Source: Microcyclospora pomicola (lineage: Eukaryota > Ascomycota > Dothideomycetes > Capnodiales). Taken from it: a DNA stretch of 64,000 nucleotides. Where the stretch lies: positions 1,299,317 through 1,363,316 of the forward strand of contig NHNY01000003.1 of assembly GCA_002786065.1 (NCBI GenBank), read 5' to 3'. Below are positions 12,338 through 23,869 of this stretch, in pieces. How positions within the stretch are numbered: the first letter of the stretch is position 1; every line of letters starts with the position of its first letter. Below the pieces are notes generated by a model that ran no database searches, was not told where the DNA came from, and saw nothing but the letters and a program-made list of their open reading frames with translations. Position numbers and translations under genes: made by a program.

Positions 12338-13430
12338 TCAGTCCTCATGACGGAGGAGCTCAGGATGTGCCGGCCAGTCCTTGGGGAGCGTCTGCTCGAA
12401 CGGCACACGGTACTGCGATTCGCAGTGGCCGACCTTCTCACGGACCAGATCGCACAGCCCGAACACAGTGCAGTAGCATTCCTTCGAGTCGTGACATAAT
12501 ACCGCGGGTTGTCCGAAGATCACTACGTCTCAGGTATTAGAAACAGTCATTCATTCCGTGGCGATCGGTAAGATTCCAACGCAAGACTTACGATGCCATG
12601 AAAACTCCACGATGCGGCCGGAGAAGACGCCTGAATCCTGCTGCTCCAGGATCCAGCGGCGCAGGCGCTTGTAGAACAGCTTGGGTCGTTGTCGGATCTG
12701 CCAGTCTGCGACGGCGAACTGCGCGCAGCAAGGCGCGGCGACTTCCAACGGCGACGGTTCGCCCGGGAAGACGTGCTCGAGGAAGCCCTTCCAGTAATAG
12801 TCGATTTCCTCCTTGACATTCCACTTGGGTGGGACCTCGGGCTCTTCCTGGTACGGATTTGCAGCGATGGGACAGCCGGGATGCCACGCACAGCGTAAGC
12901 TCACGTAGCCGCGCTCGCGGACGACGGGTAATTGTAAGCGTTGCAGGACTCGTTGGCCGTCATATAAAGGATCGGCGTTATGCCACTGATATTGCTCGCC
13001 GTGCGAGAAGATGGTGACTGATGCGAGGCTCGACCAGTGCTCAATGATGTATCTGATCGGTCAGTGTCAGCTCCACCAGTGCCACATGTTCCCCATCTCC
13101 GATCACACATACGTGAGATAGACCATCGCCTCTCGCCCCTTGTTCATCGGGATGAGTTCTTGCGAAGTGAACTCGTCCGCGACATAGACATGGCGGCTCC
13201 AGTCGGTGAAGCTGTCCACCCAGCTGGTGTTGTCCAGCTTGATCGACGCCACCACCAGCGCAACGCGGTCATTACTGAGCTCCCCTGATGCGAGCCATGA
13301 AAGGGAGAAGCGGCACAACCGAGTAATAATACCACGCTGCGCAGGCAGAGAGCAGGGTGGCGAACAACAGGCCTACGCCCAAGACACGAAGCCACGTCTG
13401 CGTGCGAGAGGCGGGCTCGGTCGCACGCAT
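12338..13430 (-). CDS. DUF3431 family protein with N-terminal membrane anchor (4 exons)
   Basis: DUF3431 proteins are fungal, usually type II membrane or secreted proteins of unknown activity. The model is complement of 13333-13430, 13113-13274, 12592-13052 and 12338-12522, 301 residues. Exon 1 encodes a short basic tail and one hydrophobic segment (LGVGLLFATLLSACAA). Family hallmarks follow: VALVVASIKLDNTSWV, NKGREAMVYLTYIIEHW, GYVSLRCAWHPGCP, AAPCCAQFAV, then FSWHLIFGQ and a CYCTVFGLC box. The junction inside FSWH|LIFG restores the usual WHxIFG motif. Introns 2 (GTATGT...CAG) and 3 (GTAAGT...TAG) are solid. Intron 1 (58 bp, GTATTA...CAG) has a weaker donor and was chosen because it links the anchor to the domain in frame; a start at 13318 (no ATG-initiated signal) is the alternative. 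Confidence 0.8.
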
Positions 13431-14875
13431 GGCGTCGAAACACGTCTCAAGGGGACACGGGCTGGGGGTATGGGGACTGACGGACTGACGGACCCCAAAT
13501 CAAACAGAGCCGCAGGGTGATGGGAAACGGATATGCAGTAACTGTCGCTCACAGGTGCTGTGAGGTGCTTCGATACCACGACTGAGCTACACATTCCGCG
13601 CTGCTGTCTGCGTCCGAGGAGACCTAATGATTCGATTGCCTGAAGCGGAGGGGACACAAAGCCATGCCACGTGCTCGGTGTCTGTCCGCCAGTAGTGGAA
13701 GTCTTCCAGAATGAATCCTCCATGCTATAGCCAGCATCACCACATGAAGGAAACAAACCCCGCGTAGGTAAGACTGTAGCGACGCGCAACATCATCCATC
13801 GTAGGCGTATCCAGCATGCAGCAGCATAGCAGTCCTGGTGTCGCTGCTGACAAGCGACCTCGTCTGCTCCCAAGGCCCGGATTTGAGTTTTGCCTGGATC
13901 CGCCCAGCATGAGAGACCTCGGGAGATGCCGGTGGAGGAGGTACCTCGTCCAGCATCCTGCGCGACCCGCTTCGTGTACACAGCGCCATCGACCACCTGT
14001 AAAACACAGTCACCGAGAAACAATGATGAAGCAGAAAGGAAAAGAAACCCCAACACAGAACACAGAACCAGCAGCTGAAGTCAGCAAGGACGTGCAAATA
14101 ACCTACCTCCGTATCCACTTTCGACGGACCGCCACGTCTCGTTCACCTACCTACTCCATCTCATCAGGCTGACCACTATACGGCCGACACGGCCACCGCT
14201 GAGTTTTATGAACGCCGGCATAAAAACAACGTAGGCGGTGGTGTGGGTATCCGGACAAACCTCCCGGTCCGGTGTGCGTTTTAATGCTCGACAAGCGCCC
14301 GTCAGCCGTAGCTCGTATCCGAAACGGGCTCGTTCTCGGATGCGAACTTTCACAAACATCGTTTTCGTATCGTTCATTTGTGATTTGGCAACGGTGACTG
14401 CTGGGTGGGGCCAGGATGTGCAGATGTCTTTACGGCGATGCATCATGCATAACTGTATCTCGATGCACGATATAGATGAGGCATTTAAAGCACAGGATAC
14501 CTACGTTGTGAGTATGTATGGTTCGCATATTTGATGTGGTGTGCATAAAAGCTTGCGCCAATACATATGTAAAATCTAGTCGAAGATGCATGCTTACTTC
14601 TGTGGAATGCAACATGCCATCAGCATCGGTGAATGCTGCATGAGACGATGCATTCGACAAGTGGTCTACAATGCTGGGCATCACATTCGTAGTCTCTGGG
14701 ACCTTCCTATACTACTGTCTCTACAGCTCTGGTCAAGGAGAGCAGACTGCCGGCGGATGGTGACATCCTCATCTTCTTTCTCCCGCTCGTGTCGTACCGA
14801 TTATAGTCCTGCCGCTAGGAAGAATGTCGCCGACTGCTTCCGGCATTCATAAGAGCTTCATGATACATCATGTCC
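13431..14875. other. Intergenic region, DUF3431 gene to CDC24
   Basis: About 1.4 kb upstream of the DUF3431 gene and downstream of CDC24. The open frames at 13373-14056 (minus) and 13816-14172 (plus) overlap each other and lack any domain. ATGCAT hexamers are frequent between 14436 and 14655. No gene is supported. Confidence 0.45.
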
Positions 14876-17800
14876 TCATCGCTGGCAAAAGAGCTCGATC
14901 TCACCCATCCCTCCTAGTCCTCCTGTGTCACCCCCTCGTTGCTCGCGCCACGTCTCAAATGCCGTCTGTACATCTTCATCGCTCAGGATGCTCACGAAAT
15001 CCTCCTCATCGAGATACTTCAGCTTCACTTGATTTTCTCGCAGCCCCCGATCTCCTAAGCTTAGCGTAGTGGACCTTTGCAACTTTGCGTCAATCCGGTC
15101 AATGAGTGATTGATAAGAGATGTTAAGGGGAACAACAAGTGTGAGGACTTGGGATGCCGAAGGACAATGCACCTTGACCTTGACTTGTGTAGGCGGTGCG
15201 ATATCGGATGGTAGGAAATTCGCACTGGGAGGGATCACTGCGGTCGGTTGTGAAAGTGGAGAGGCGGTCTGTGCAGGGATTGGATGTATGGCCCGGGTAT
15301 TCGGATGGTGCTGCACACTGTGGTGCTCGGGTCGCGCTTCATAGCCATAAGTGGTGGGCGAAGAGTCCATGACTGGACGTGCTTGTTGATAGCTTCGCTC
15401 CCGTTGATATTGTGGGGATTGGTTCGAAGCCCTAGACTGTATTACACCTTGTAAGTTCGGCGAGTTGTTCTGACTCCGTGGGACCATATGCGGATTCTGT
15501 TGGTAGGTCGCAGGCATGTCCGGTACTGGTGGTGCGGTTGCGGCATTTCGTAGAGGCCCTCGCTGAGCGTTATGTATATCGGGACTGCTTGCGGAGCGAT
15601 GGCGTGGGCCCACAGGAAGTTGCTGGGAACTGTGCATTCCCCCAACACTGGGAAAGCCTGGACGCGGTAGGACGGCTCGTCCAGGCGGTGCATATCCGTT
15701 AGATGGGCCACTCGTCTGAACATGATTGACCGTCGGGCGCGGCATCGCAGGAGCCGTAAAGCGTGTGTTGCCATGCCCGTCATCGTAGTATCCGTTCTGA
15801 GGCACAATCTGTCTAGGGAATGGATAGACCCCAGAGCCCGAGCTGGCGCGAGATGAGGTTGGAGACTCGTTCATCGGTGAGAAGTAGGAATCAGGGTTCA
15901 CCCGATCGCCGGGCGACCGCGCTGCGTCCTGGAGCTCTCGGGTGCGCAGGCTCAATGGTGCGGGTGTTATGCTCCCTGGAGGCAGTCTTGGCGGTGCCGC
16001 TCTGCTCGATGCGGAGATGACACTTTCCCCTGTTGTACTTCTTGAGCGAAGGCTGCCATCAGAGCCATAACGGCTTTCTGACAAGTCACGACCGTTCGGG
16101 TACATCTGCCAGCTGGGAGCTCCGCTGCCAACTAAAGTTTCAGCGTCATCGTCCTCGTCCTCATCGATGGACTGAGCGTATGGATTCTCCACGTTGCCTT
16201 GGTTCTGCATGTAGATGAACTCCGTCACGCTGGTACCACCACTTCGGCTGCCATCGCTGTTCCTCGGTTTATCTCTGTATTTTCTGCGCTGAGACTCGAT
16301 CTGTGTGGCCCACTTCTTCATTGCCTCTTCAGTGGTAAACCTGATGATGAAGTTTTCGATGCTTGGATCGCCTTTCCAGAAGATTTGACAAGTGTATGAA
16401 CCTATTCGTTGGTCAGCTCCACACTCATATACAACCAAGGGAGCTGTATTGCGTCTGTTGCATACCTGGTTTGGCTAGAGATACCAAATCCGTCACATTC
16501 TGCATGAAGATACGGCCTTTGAGCTGAAGCTTTGGTTTGCCCCGTCGATCGACGAGTTGCTTGGTGGTGAGTTTGTTCTTGGGCTTGCTCAAATCGATGT
16601 CCTTGCAGCATAGCAGGATGGTCTCAAATAGATAGACATGGTACTAGAAATCATGTTAGCATGATTCGTCAAATCACCGGTACGAAAATCTTACCTGTCT
16701 CTCACCATCCTTACCACTGGCGAGGTTCTCACTTTTCAAAACGGTGAATGTGCCGTACAGGAGTAAATCGCCGAACCCTTCCACGCGATGGCCTTTCCAG
16801 TCCTCCACTCTGGTCTTCAGCTCTTGCACAGCGGCGATCTTCTCTTCACGGTCGACAGCTTGATTGGTGCGACTCAGAACAGAAGTTGACGCTTCTTTGC
16901 CAACTAGTAGATCTGCTTTTCGAGCTTCATCAAGATCCCCCTTCTTGTACAAATCATCAAGCAGAAGCGGATATTTGGTCAGGCGCTGAAACGGTTTCAT
17001 CAAGAAGCCATATAGAGCTGTTGAGGATTCAACCATCTGTCGCATTTCGTTGTTGCCTCCGGCATCTTTCAGCTTGGCGTATTCAGCAACCACGGTAGCT
17101 TCGCATTTCCGTTGGTTGGCGATATATGGCTCATAAACTTTGAAAGCTTCGCAGTACAACACAAACAGCTTTCCCCAATTCTGCTCCTGCTCAGGCAGAG
17201 CGTTAGTCTGTTCTACCCTGATGAGGAAACGGCGTTGAAAGTCCAGAAGTGCGTTGAGATTGAGGAAGATGTCGTGGACAGCATCCCCTGCAATGATGCC
17301 TTTCTCTTCTACAAGATGTTTGAATGCTTGCAGCAGCTCCAAGTGTTTGACATATGTCCGCTCTGTGGTCACCAGTTCCGAGACAATATGTTGGCGCTGC
17401 GTGCGCTTGATGCCTTTGGCAGCTTGCTCGAAGTCCGATGCAGTGGGTCGTATGTCTTCGACTAACCCACGTTTTACGAGAATGTCCAGCACACGATTTA
17501 CTACCCGCGCAACCTTGACGAATCCGGTGGTGTCGTCACCGTATAGGTCGGTAACAATGAAGCACTCGTCGGCGTTGAACTTGAGCTCATTGATGCAAGC
17601 CTGCAAGAATTTGAAGGTCGCAGCTTTCCCTCTCTGACCTTCTCGAACACCTGCACCCAGAACAATGGGCTGAGCGGGTTGGAGTGCGTTGTACAGTTGC
17701 ACCAAAGGATATCCGCGCCTGAACGTCCGCCACAGCAATGTGACCGGGTCCGTATCGTCGTCTGCTTCATCCTCCTCCTCCAAAAGCGAGTCACCGAACC

Positions 17801-18203
17801 CCGGAACCGCCATGAGCCGTTGTCGAAGATTCACACAGATCTGAAACAATGAACTCCCAGCATTGGCGACCATGTTCATGATATTTTCGGTGGCCGTTAC
17901 GTCGCCGTTATTGGGCGGCATCGCTTGAGCGTTTCCGGAAGGCATTGGCGGGGGCGGGAAGAGCGTACTATGCGCGGTGCCCTGAGTGCCGTCGCTGCTC
18001 CGGGAGGATTGCTGAGACTGCATGCTGTAGTTGGACGCAGTGTGAGCCTTGGACTGGATCAAAGCGCTCTGACCGCCATGATGGATAGCGCTCATACTGT
18101 TCGGTTGTCCAGCTCGCGAGGGCGAGTATGGTGAGAGAGCGCGATTGACAGGCGCTGCGTGGTTATGTGCGAGTGGTGGTCCATACGCCGCCACTTCCAT
18201 CAT
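14876..18203 (-). CDS. CDC24: Rho guanine nucleotide exchange factor Cdc24 (3 exons)
   Basis: Cdc24 activates the Cdc42 GTPase at sites of polarised growth and is scaffolded by Bem1 through PB1-PB1 contact. The model is complement of 16695-18203, 16466-16643 and 14876-16401, 1070 residues. The order of domains is: Pro/Ser-rich N-terminus; CDC24 calponin-like domain (SSLFQICVNLRQRLMAVPGF, DPVTLLWRTFRRGYPL); DH domain (RQHIVSELVTTERTYVKHLE, FQRLTKYPLLLDDL); PH domain split by both introns (YHVYLFETILLCCKD, GSYTCQIFWKGDPSIENF); a long disordered Ser/Pro region; and a C-terminal PB1 domain with the acidic OPCA-like stretch YLDEEDFVSILSDEDV. Introns are GTAAGA...TAG with a TGCTAAC branch, and GTATGC...TAG. 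The start is the first of two ATGs (18203, 18200); the frame stays open upstream to 18401 without another ATG. Confidence 0.94.
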
Positions 18204-19068
18204 CGCATGGCGGCGACGATGGGGGGGGGGTGGGGCGGAGTGGTACTGCGGGGAGGCCCAGAGAGCGCCGAGAGGGAGCACGAAGCAGGCGGAATGCTCG
18301 AGGGAGAGTGGTGTTGGCGGAGGTAGAGATAGACGGTGGTGGCCGGATTGCTGGTGGTTGTATTCGGGAGAAGAGAAACGAGAGGAGAGGTACCTCGACA
18401 AGGCGCAAGGTTAGAGGGCCTCGTTGATCAAGCGCCAAGCTGAGAGGAAAGCGGGTCACTGGACCGAAGGATTTTAAGGCTCGCGGCTCGGAGCGGGCGT
18501 CTGGGGGCTTTATGTGCTTGCCGGGATTGGCGATCTGTTTGTCGTCTGAACTGTCATCGTGCGGCTTAAATGTGGTATGGTGGTGTGTTGATGTGTGTGC
18601 ATAGAAGTCGATGCATCGCTATTCCGACTGTGAGCGTGTGGTCGATCTGCTTGCTCCATGGCTCCAGTATGTGGTGGGTATGTCAGAGTTGTAGCACGTG
18701 AAAGGCTATCAGCTGACGCGCGACCCTGAGGTTCGAGACGAGACGCTCTGTTTGTTGGGTATGGAGTCATCGGTAGGTACCTAACAACGCTGTTTCAACA
18801 TAGACCTGTAATCGATCAACCTCCCCCTCTCCCTTCTGACCACGACCATCTGCCTCAGTACGACGGCTCTTGTCAGTGAACACACGGCGCTGCATTTCAC
18901 TGGTGAAGTGGTGGCAGCTACATCAACAGACCCGCCATCGCTGTAGACTGCGACTCGATCAACAATTGACCGCCACGATTCACCTGCTTCACTCGCCACA
19001 TCTACTTCATCGCTCGCGAGATCAACGCCATAGATCTCCTCTCGTCACGTTCATCTGAATGAGTCGAT
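18204..19068. other. Divergent intergenic region CDC24 / F-box-WD40 gene
   Basis: About 865 bp between two divergent starts, holding both promoters. A pure G10 run followed by TG4 lies at 18221-18235, only about 20 bp ahead of the CDC24 start, so the CDC24 leader mRNA would be C-rich there. I see no other gene. Confidence 0.5.
18221..18235. repeat. Poly-G tract in CDC24 5' leader
   Basis: Ten consecutive G followed by TGGGG on the plus strand, immediately upstream of the CDC24 start on the minus strand. The length of such homopolymers is error-prone in assemblies and may vary between strains. Confidence 0.8.
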
Positions 19069-21630
19069 ATGGCGCCTCTCCCCTCGAGAGCGCCGCTCAT
19101 GGCGCGGCATGTCTTCTCCTCCAACACATCCTCTGCGCACCCAACTCGAAGCCGACATGCGCAGCTGGACGAAGGCTACGACGAAGATCGCAGCCAGCCT
19201 GATAGCGATATGTTGTTCCCTGATGCTTGCGAGACCGCCTTGCAGCAGGTTCTCTCCTCTGCTCTCGATCTCCCGGCGGAGCAACGCAGAAGTATGTCGC
19301 CCAGATCAGATGATTCCATGCCCCCTCTCACTTTCCTTCCTTCTCGATGAACGTCAGACTGACTATTCATCGTACCAGTCTTGATCGAGCAACTGATACG
19401 CGTCATACCGAATTCCGACAAGGAGAAGATCAGTCTACTTTGCGAAGGACTTATTCACTTCGACCCCATCCATTACCTACCGAACGAGCTCGTGCTCCAG
19501 ATATTCTCCTACCTCGACCCGCATGACCTTCTGACAGCCTCATCGGTTTCGCGGCCGTGGCGCGCTTGCTCGCAAGATGAGAGGCTGTGGCGGCTTTGCT
19601 TTGCGCGTGAGGGTTGGCAGGTGGACAAAGGCAAGCTGGCTGCACTGGAAGCACGAGAGAAGAGCAAGAATCAGGATGACCTGACCGGTGTCGCCAACAT
19701 GACGGCTTCGTCAAAGTTGTCCAGATCAGGTAGCCGCAAGCGACCTCGAGAGGAGGCATTCAGCGATGGTGAGGTTGTGATGTCGCCGAACGAGGTCACT
19801 TCCGATGGCGATATCGCGGAGGACGAGCTGGAGGTTATGGACGGTGTTGAGCTCGAAACGGCTGCCAGACGAGCTGCACGTACATCACAAAAGGACGAAC
19901 ACTTCGTCGATACTATGGGTCGACCCTGTAGCCAGCCAGACAGTTTTTATTCTACTGGTTCCTCCGGGTTGAACCCACCGACATTGCAAGTCGGCCCCAA
20001 ACTCTGGAGTGGGACAGCAGAAGAGCCACGAGTAAGCTGGCCATATCTTTACAAGCAGCGGTGCAGGTTGGAGAAGAATTGGGAGGCAGGCAGATATCAA
20101 ACTTTCCAGCTTCCGCAACCTCAACATCTTGACGAAGGTCATGAGGAGTGCGTCTATACCATTCAGCACACCTCGAAATGGCTGGTTTCCGGCTCTCGCG
20201 ACAAGACCATTCGCAGGTGGGACCTCGAGACCAACAGGCTTCTGGGCCAGCCTTTACGCGGTCATATCGCAAGCGTGCTTTGCCTGCAATTTGACCCCAG
20301 ACCCGAGCACGATATCATTGTCAGCGGTGGAAGTGATTCATACGTGATAATATGGCGGTTTTCCACGGGTGAGATCATCAAGAAGATGACAAGCGTGCAC
20401 ACGGAGTCAGTACTCAATCTCCGCTTCGACGAGAGATATATCGTCACATGCTCGAAGGACAGAACAATCAAGATCTGGAATCGGCGTGCTCTAGCACTGA
20501 ACGACCCTGTTCTGCCCGCACACGTCCTTCCCGTTGCTGGCAAGCTCCTCTCTGGTGACTTCATCAAAGAGTTCTCTCTGCTTTCCACCTTCGATGGTCA
20601 CGGTGCAGCAGTGAATGCTGTCATGATCCACAAGAACACAATCGTGTCAGCATCCGGAGATCGTACGATCAAGGCATGGAGCATCGATAGCGGAAAGCTC
20701 ATCAGGACATACACGGGCCACTCTAAGGGCATCGCATGTGTGCAGTACGATGGTCGGCGCATCGTCTCGGGATCGTCCGACAACACTGTGCGGATTTTTG
20801 ATGCAGACAAAGGTGCAGAGATTACGTGTCTCAACGGCCACACCAATCTGGTCCGTACTGTCCAAGCACGTTTCGGAGATCTTGACACGATCACGAATGA
20901 AGAGCTCGCACAGCAAGCCCGATCCGTCGATCGCGCGTTCTACAACGCGCGCAGTCATGGTTTGACATTAGAACGTTCCGGTCGAAATGCTGGGTCCTCC
21001 CGTCCTGACGCCATCACCGCTCTTGGAGCAAGAATTCCTCCAGGAGGGGGCGGAACGCGCTGGGCGAAGATTGTGTCAGGTTCATACGACGAGACGGTCC
21101 TCGTATGGAAACGTGATAGACACGGCAACTGGGTCAAAAAGGTCATTCTCACCCAGGAAGTGCTCAGGCGGCCTCGAAGCCGTCAAGATCGCGCCGCTGC
21201 TGCACCACCACCTCCTCAGCCGGCCCAAGGTATGGACCCATCACTTATGTTTCCGCTAACGAACGTATGGGCGCTGCAGCAAACACGCCACGCGGCTGGA
21301 CGCGGCCAAGTCGCACGGCAACATGTGCCTGCTCAAGCTCCAGTCAATCAGATGCCTGGACATCAGAACACGGCCGCGCAGGCGGACACTACCACTGGCA
21401 ATGTCCCTGCAGCACCTGCTACAACTGCCCCTCCAGCTCCAGCAGCAGCCGTACCCCATCACCACCACGGCGTCGCGCCGCTGAACAGCAGCAACAGGGT
21501 TTTCAAGCTGCAGTTCGACACAAGACGGGTGGTGGCCTGCTCGCAAAACTGCGTCATCGTGGGCTGGGATTTTGCCTGTGGCGACCCCGAACTGGAGCGT
21601 GTTGGCGATTGGAGTGTGGAGACGTTCTAA
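19069..21630 (+). CDS. F-box / WD40-repeat protein, SCF substrate receptor (FWD-1/beta-TrCP-like)
   Basis: Proteins of this type recruit phosphorylated substrates to the SCF (Skp1-Cul1-F-box) ubiquitin ligase. The model is join(19069..19291, 19379..21630), 824 residues; the 87-bp intron (GTATGT...CAG) joins PAEQRR to ILIEQLIRVIP. The F-box lies near residues 106-155 (HYLPNELVLQIFSYLDPHDL). An acidic linker with a basic RKRPREE patch follows, then seven recognisable WD repeats, enough for a complete propeller, e.g. WLVSGSRDKTIRRWDLET, IVSASGDRTIKAWSID and IVSGSSDNTVRIFD. A long Ala/Pro/Gln insert sits before the last blade. The block NLVRTVQARFGD after blade 6 resembles Neurospora FWD-1, the clock-protein (FRQ) turnover factor, but orthology rests on memory of that family and needs a tree. 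Confidence 0.88.
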
Positions 21631-22555
21631 AGGCTGCAAGATGCTGGTTGGGATGCTACGTAGGAAAGTGGCCTTTTGAAGACTCATGTATCAATGATTG
21701 CGTGATGGGGCCTTTTGATTCAGCGTGATCCCGAGCGAGCATTTCCTAGCACGACAACAGGCAGTTTGTCGTGAAGTAGCATGAGTTAGAGTGACGTGAC
21801 ACGATTTCACACGATGTAGACATATTCAATGCTCACGCGTCAGCGACATGAAGCCTGGCGAATGGCAATTGCATTTCTTTCATACCTTACCCTTCATAGT
21901 CTTATCAAAGACGTCACGTCGTATCACTGCTCGAACATTCCGGTTTCCCCATACACATGAATGCTCGTCTACGCATACATCTTAATCCTCGTGTTGCGCT
22001 CCTCGGTCCCCGGTTCCCACCCAAGTACGTGCACCGCGATATCTCCTCCATGTATGATGTGCTCGGTCATCCAGACCATCGTCGTCCAGGATTTTGCTCG
22101 AACCTTCGTGCAACGTCTTGACCCCTACCAAATGCCCACTGGGCTCCGGATATGCACTACGAAGGCATGAACGTGTGATCCCCGCACATAAAGTCGAGCC
22201 TCCGAATTACGCTGCATGATGCACACACCATAGTTCCTGCTACGTAGCTGTATAGGTGGGACATCGTTTCGCGACGGGCGGCTGGTAGGACTCGCAGAGC
22301 CAGCGCTCGAGTTGGTACTTTCAAGGGTAGCGGTTATTCCAGCAGGAAAAGTCCACATCCGCCTGGGGCGGAGAGCTGTGTCCAGCAACCTGCATCGCGA
22401 AAATTCTCGACTAAGTGGTACTGTGAGTTTGGTCGGGTCAATGACCTTCAGACTTTCGTCAGCCCGCTCGGAACGTGCGTTCCAACGTTGCTGGACAGGC
22501 GAATGCAGCCGGGAAACAGTCAGTAAGTGAATGCTTAAAACGTTGGTGTAGGGTC
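21631..22555. other. Convergent intergenic region
   Basis: About 925 bp between the 3' ends of the F-box/WD40 gene (plus) and the lipase gene (minus). Small overlapping open frames only; nothing recognised. Confidence 0.5.
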
Positions 22556-23869
22556 TCATGTGCCGCTCATCGCCGCGAAAGCCAGCTCATCCACTCGTCG
22601 CTTGTACATCTCCATGGAATGCATGGTACGGTCGCCGAAGACGACACCCCGGAGCTGCGAATCGCTGATGACGACCGCCTCGGTGACCTTGTTCGACTGG
22701 TACGGCTTGTCTCGCAATAATACGAGACGACCGGGATTGGACAGAGTGGCAGGTGGTACCGGCCAGTATGGAAGTTGCGTTGCACTTCCTGAAGATGGGG
22801 AGGTAGCTGAGATCATTGGTGCGGATGTCGTATCGCTGCTAATTTTGAGCAAATTGGGTCGTGACAATTTCGCGCGCAGTTTGTTGGCAGACGTGCTGTT
22901 AGGAACGGTCGGAGCGGTCGTTGCCATGAGCCTGGCGAGCGAGAGAACGTAGGCCTTGTTGTCCATGCGTACAACTGGGTCACCTTCGTTGATGAAAGAG
23001 AAGAAGACTTGCTTCTCGTATTTTTTGCCCGGGGGCTTCTGTAGTGGGAGCAAAGAGACAGGTGGGCTACCGAAGATCACTGGGACAGATCGTGAGTGCA
23101 TGTATGTAGCGTTCTGCCGCAGTGAACACTTACCACAGTGGATACGTCTGATAAACCCACTCCCTGCAATATCTGTCAATTTGCTTGCATTCTTAACTCC
23201 CAGCATATGAGAAAACAGCAGAGCGGCTACCGCGCCACCAGCCGAATGTCCTGTGAACACGACTGAACAGTTGCCCGCTAAGCTAGGATCCTGTTCAAAC
23301 GTCCGTTCCAGCTGTTCTGCGATCGGTTTCACCATCTGTCTTGCGACTTCTAGAAAGCCATCATGGCAGGCATTGCCCTCATCGTCAAGAAATCCAGCGG
23401 GCGAAGTTGGCTGCCATCTCAAATTCGTGCTCCAGTCGAATTTGTTGGCTTGACTGCCACGGATCGCGATTACTATGAGGCACCGATCATCGACCGGCTG
23501 CGCCTTGATGACCATGGCCTTCGTCTTGGCTTTTGAGTCGGCGCCGACGAAGTTCTCTTGTTGGCTTGGTCGTTTCTCCTCGTAGACTTCAAGCGCAGCC
23601 TTGGCGGCGCGACATACAAGCGTCCAAGTCGGCATATAGCACCGCAACGGGACTTGGCCAGGTGGGAGGCGGGAATTTCTATATGACCAGCTCTTCGCTG
23701 TATTCCTGGTCGCAGCATTATCGGGAGCAGCTGGCGCTGTTTTCGATCGTCCAAGGCTTCTCTCAATGGCTGGTCGATCGGGTACAGCGCTGTCATCGTC
23801 CATTGTGAGCATTTGTAGCAATGCTTCGATGTCGTCGTCGCCATATGATGAAGGTACAATTTGATCCAT
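22556..23869 (-). CDS. Class 3 (fungal) lipase-like alpha/beta hydrolase, intracellular
   Basis: A lipase class 3 serine hydrolase, expected to cleave acylglycerols or phospholipids; no signal peptide is visible, so it is probably cytoplasmic. The model is complement of 23134-23869 and 22556-23079, 419 residues from the first ATG. The nucleophile Ser (about residue 209) sits in VVFTGHSAGGAVAALLFSHM. IAIRGS is the oxyanion strand, FINEGDPVVRM carries the likely catalytic Asp, and the His of TMHSMEMYKRR is the likely third member. The 54-bp intron (GTAAGT...CAG) is a multiple of three with no stop, so the frame can be read straight through; removing it gives RRIHCVIFGSPPVSLLP, the usual HCxxFGxPP family motif, which is why I call it an intron. 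Confidence 0.88.
   Translation of the reverse strand: MDQIVPSSYGDDDIEALLQMLTMDDDSAVPDRPAIERSLGRSKTAPAAPDNAATRNTAKSWSYRNSRLPPGQVPLRCYMPTWTLVCRAAKAALEVYEEKRPSQQENFVGADSKAKTKAMVIKAQPVDDRCLIVIAIRGSQANKFDWSTNLRWQPTSPAGFLDDEGNACHDGFLEVARQMVKPIAEQLERTFEQDPSLAGNCSVVFTGHSAGGAVAALLFSHMLGVKNASKLTDIAGSGFIRRIHCGKCSLRQNATYMHSRSVPVIFGSPPVSLLPLQKPPGKKYEKQVFFSFINEGDPVVRMDNKAYVLSLARLMATTAPTVPNSTSANKLRAKLSRPNLLKISSDTTSAPMISATSPSSGSATQLPYWPVPPATLSNPGRLVLLRDKPYQSNKVTEAVVISDSQLRGVVFGDRTMHSMEMYKRRVDELAFAAMSGT

Noticed and set aside
14436-14655. Cluster of ATGCAT hexamers
   Set aside because: A handful of copies without regular spacing; no feature to attach it to.
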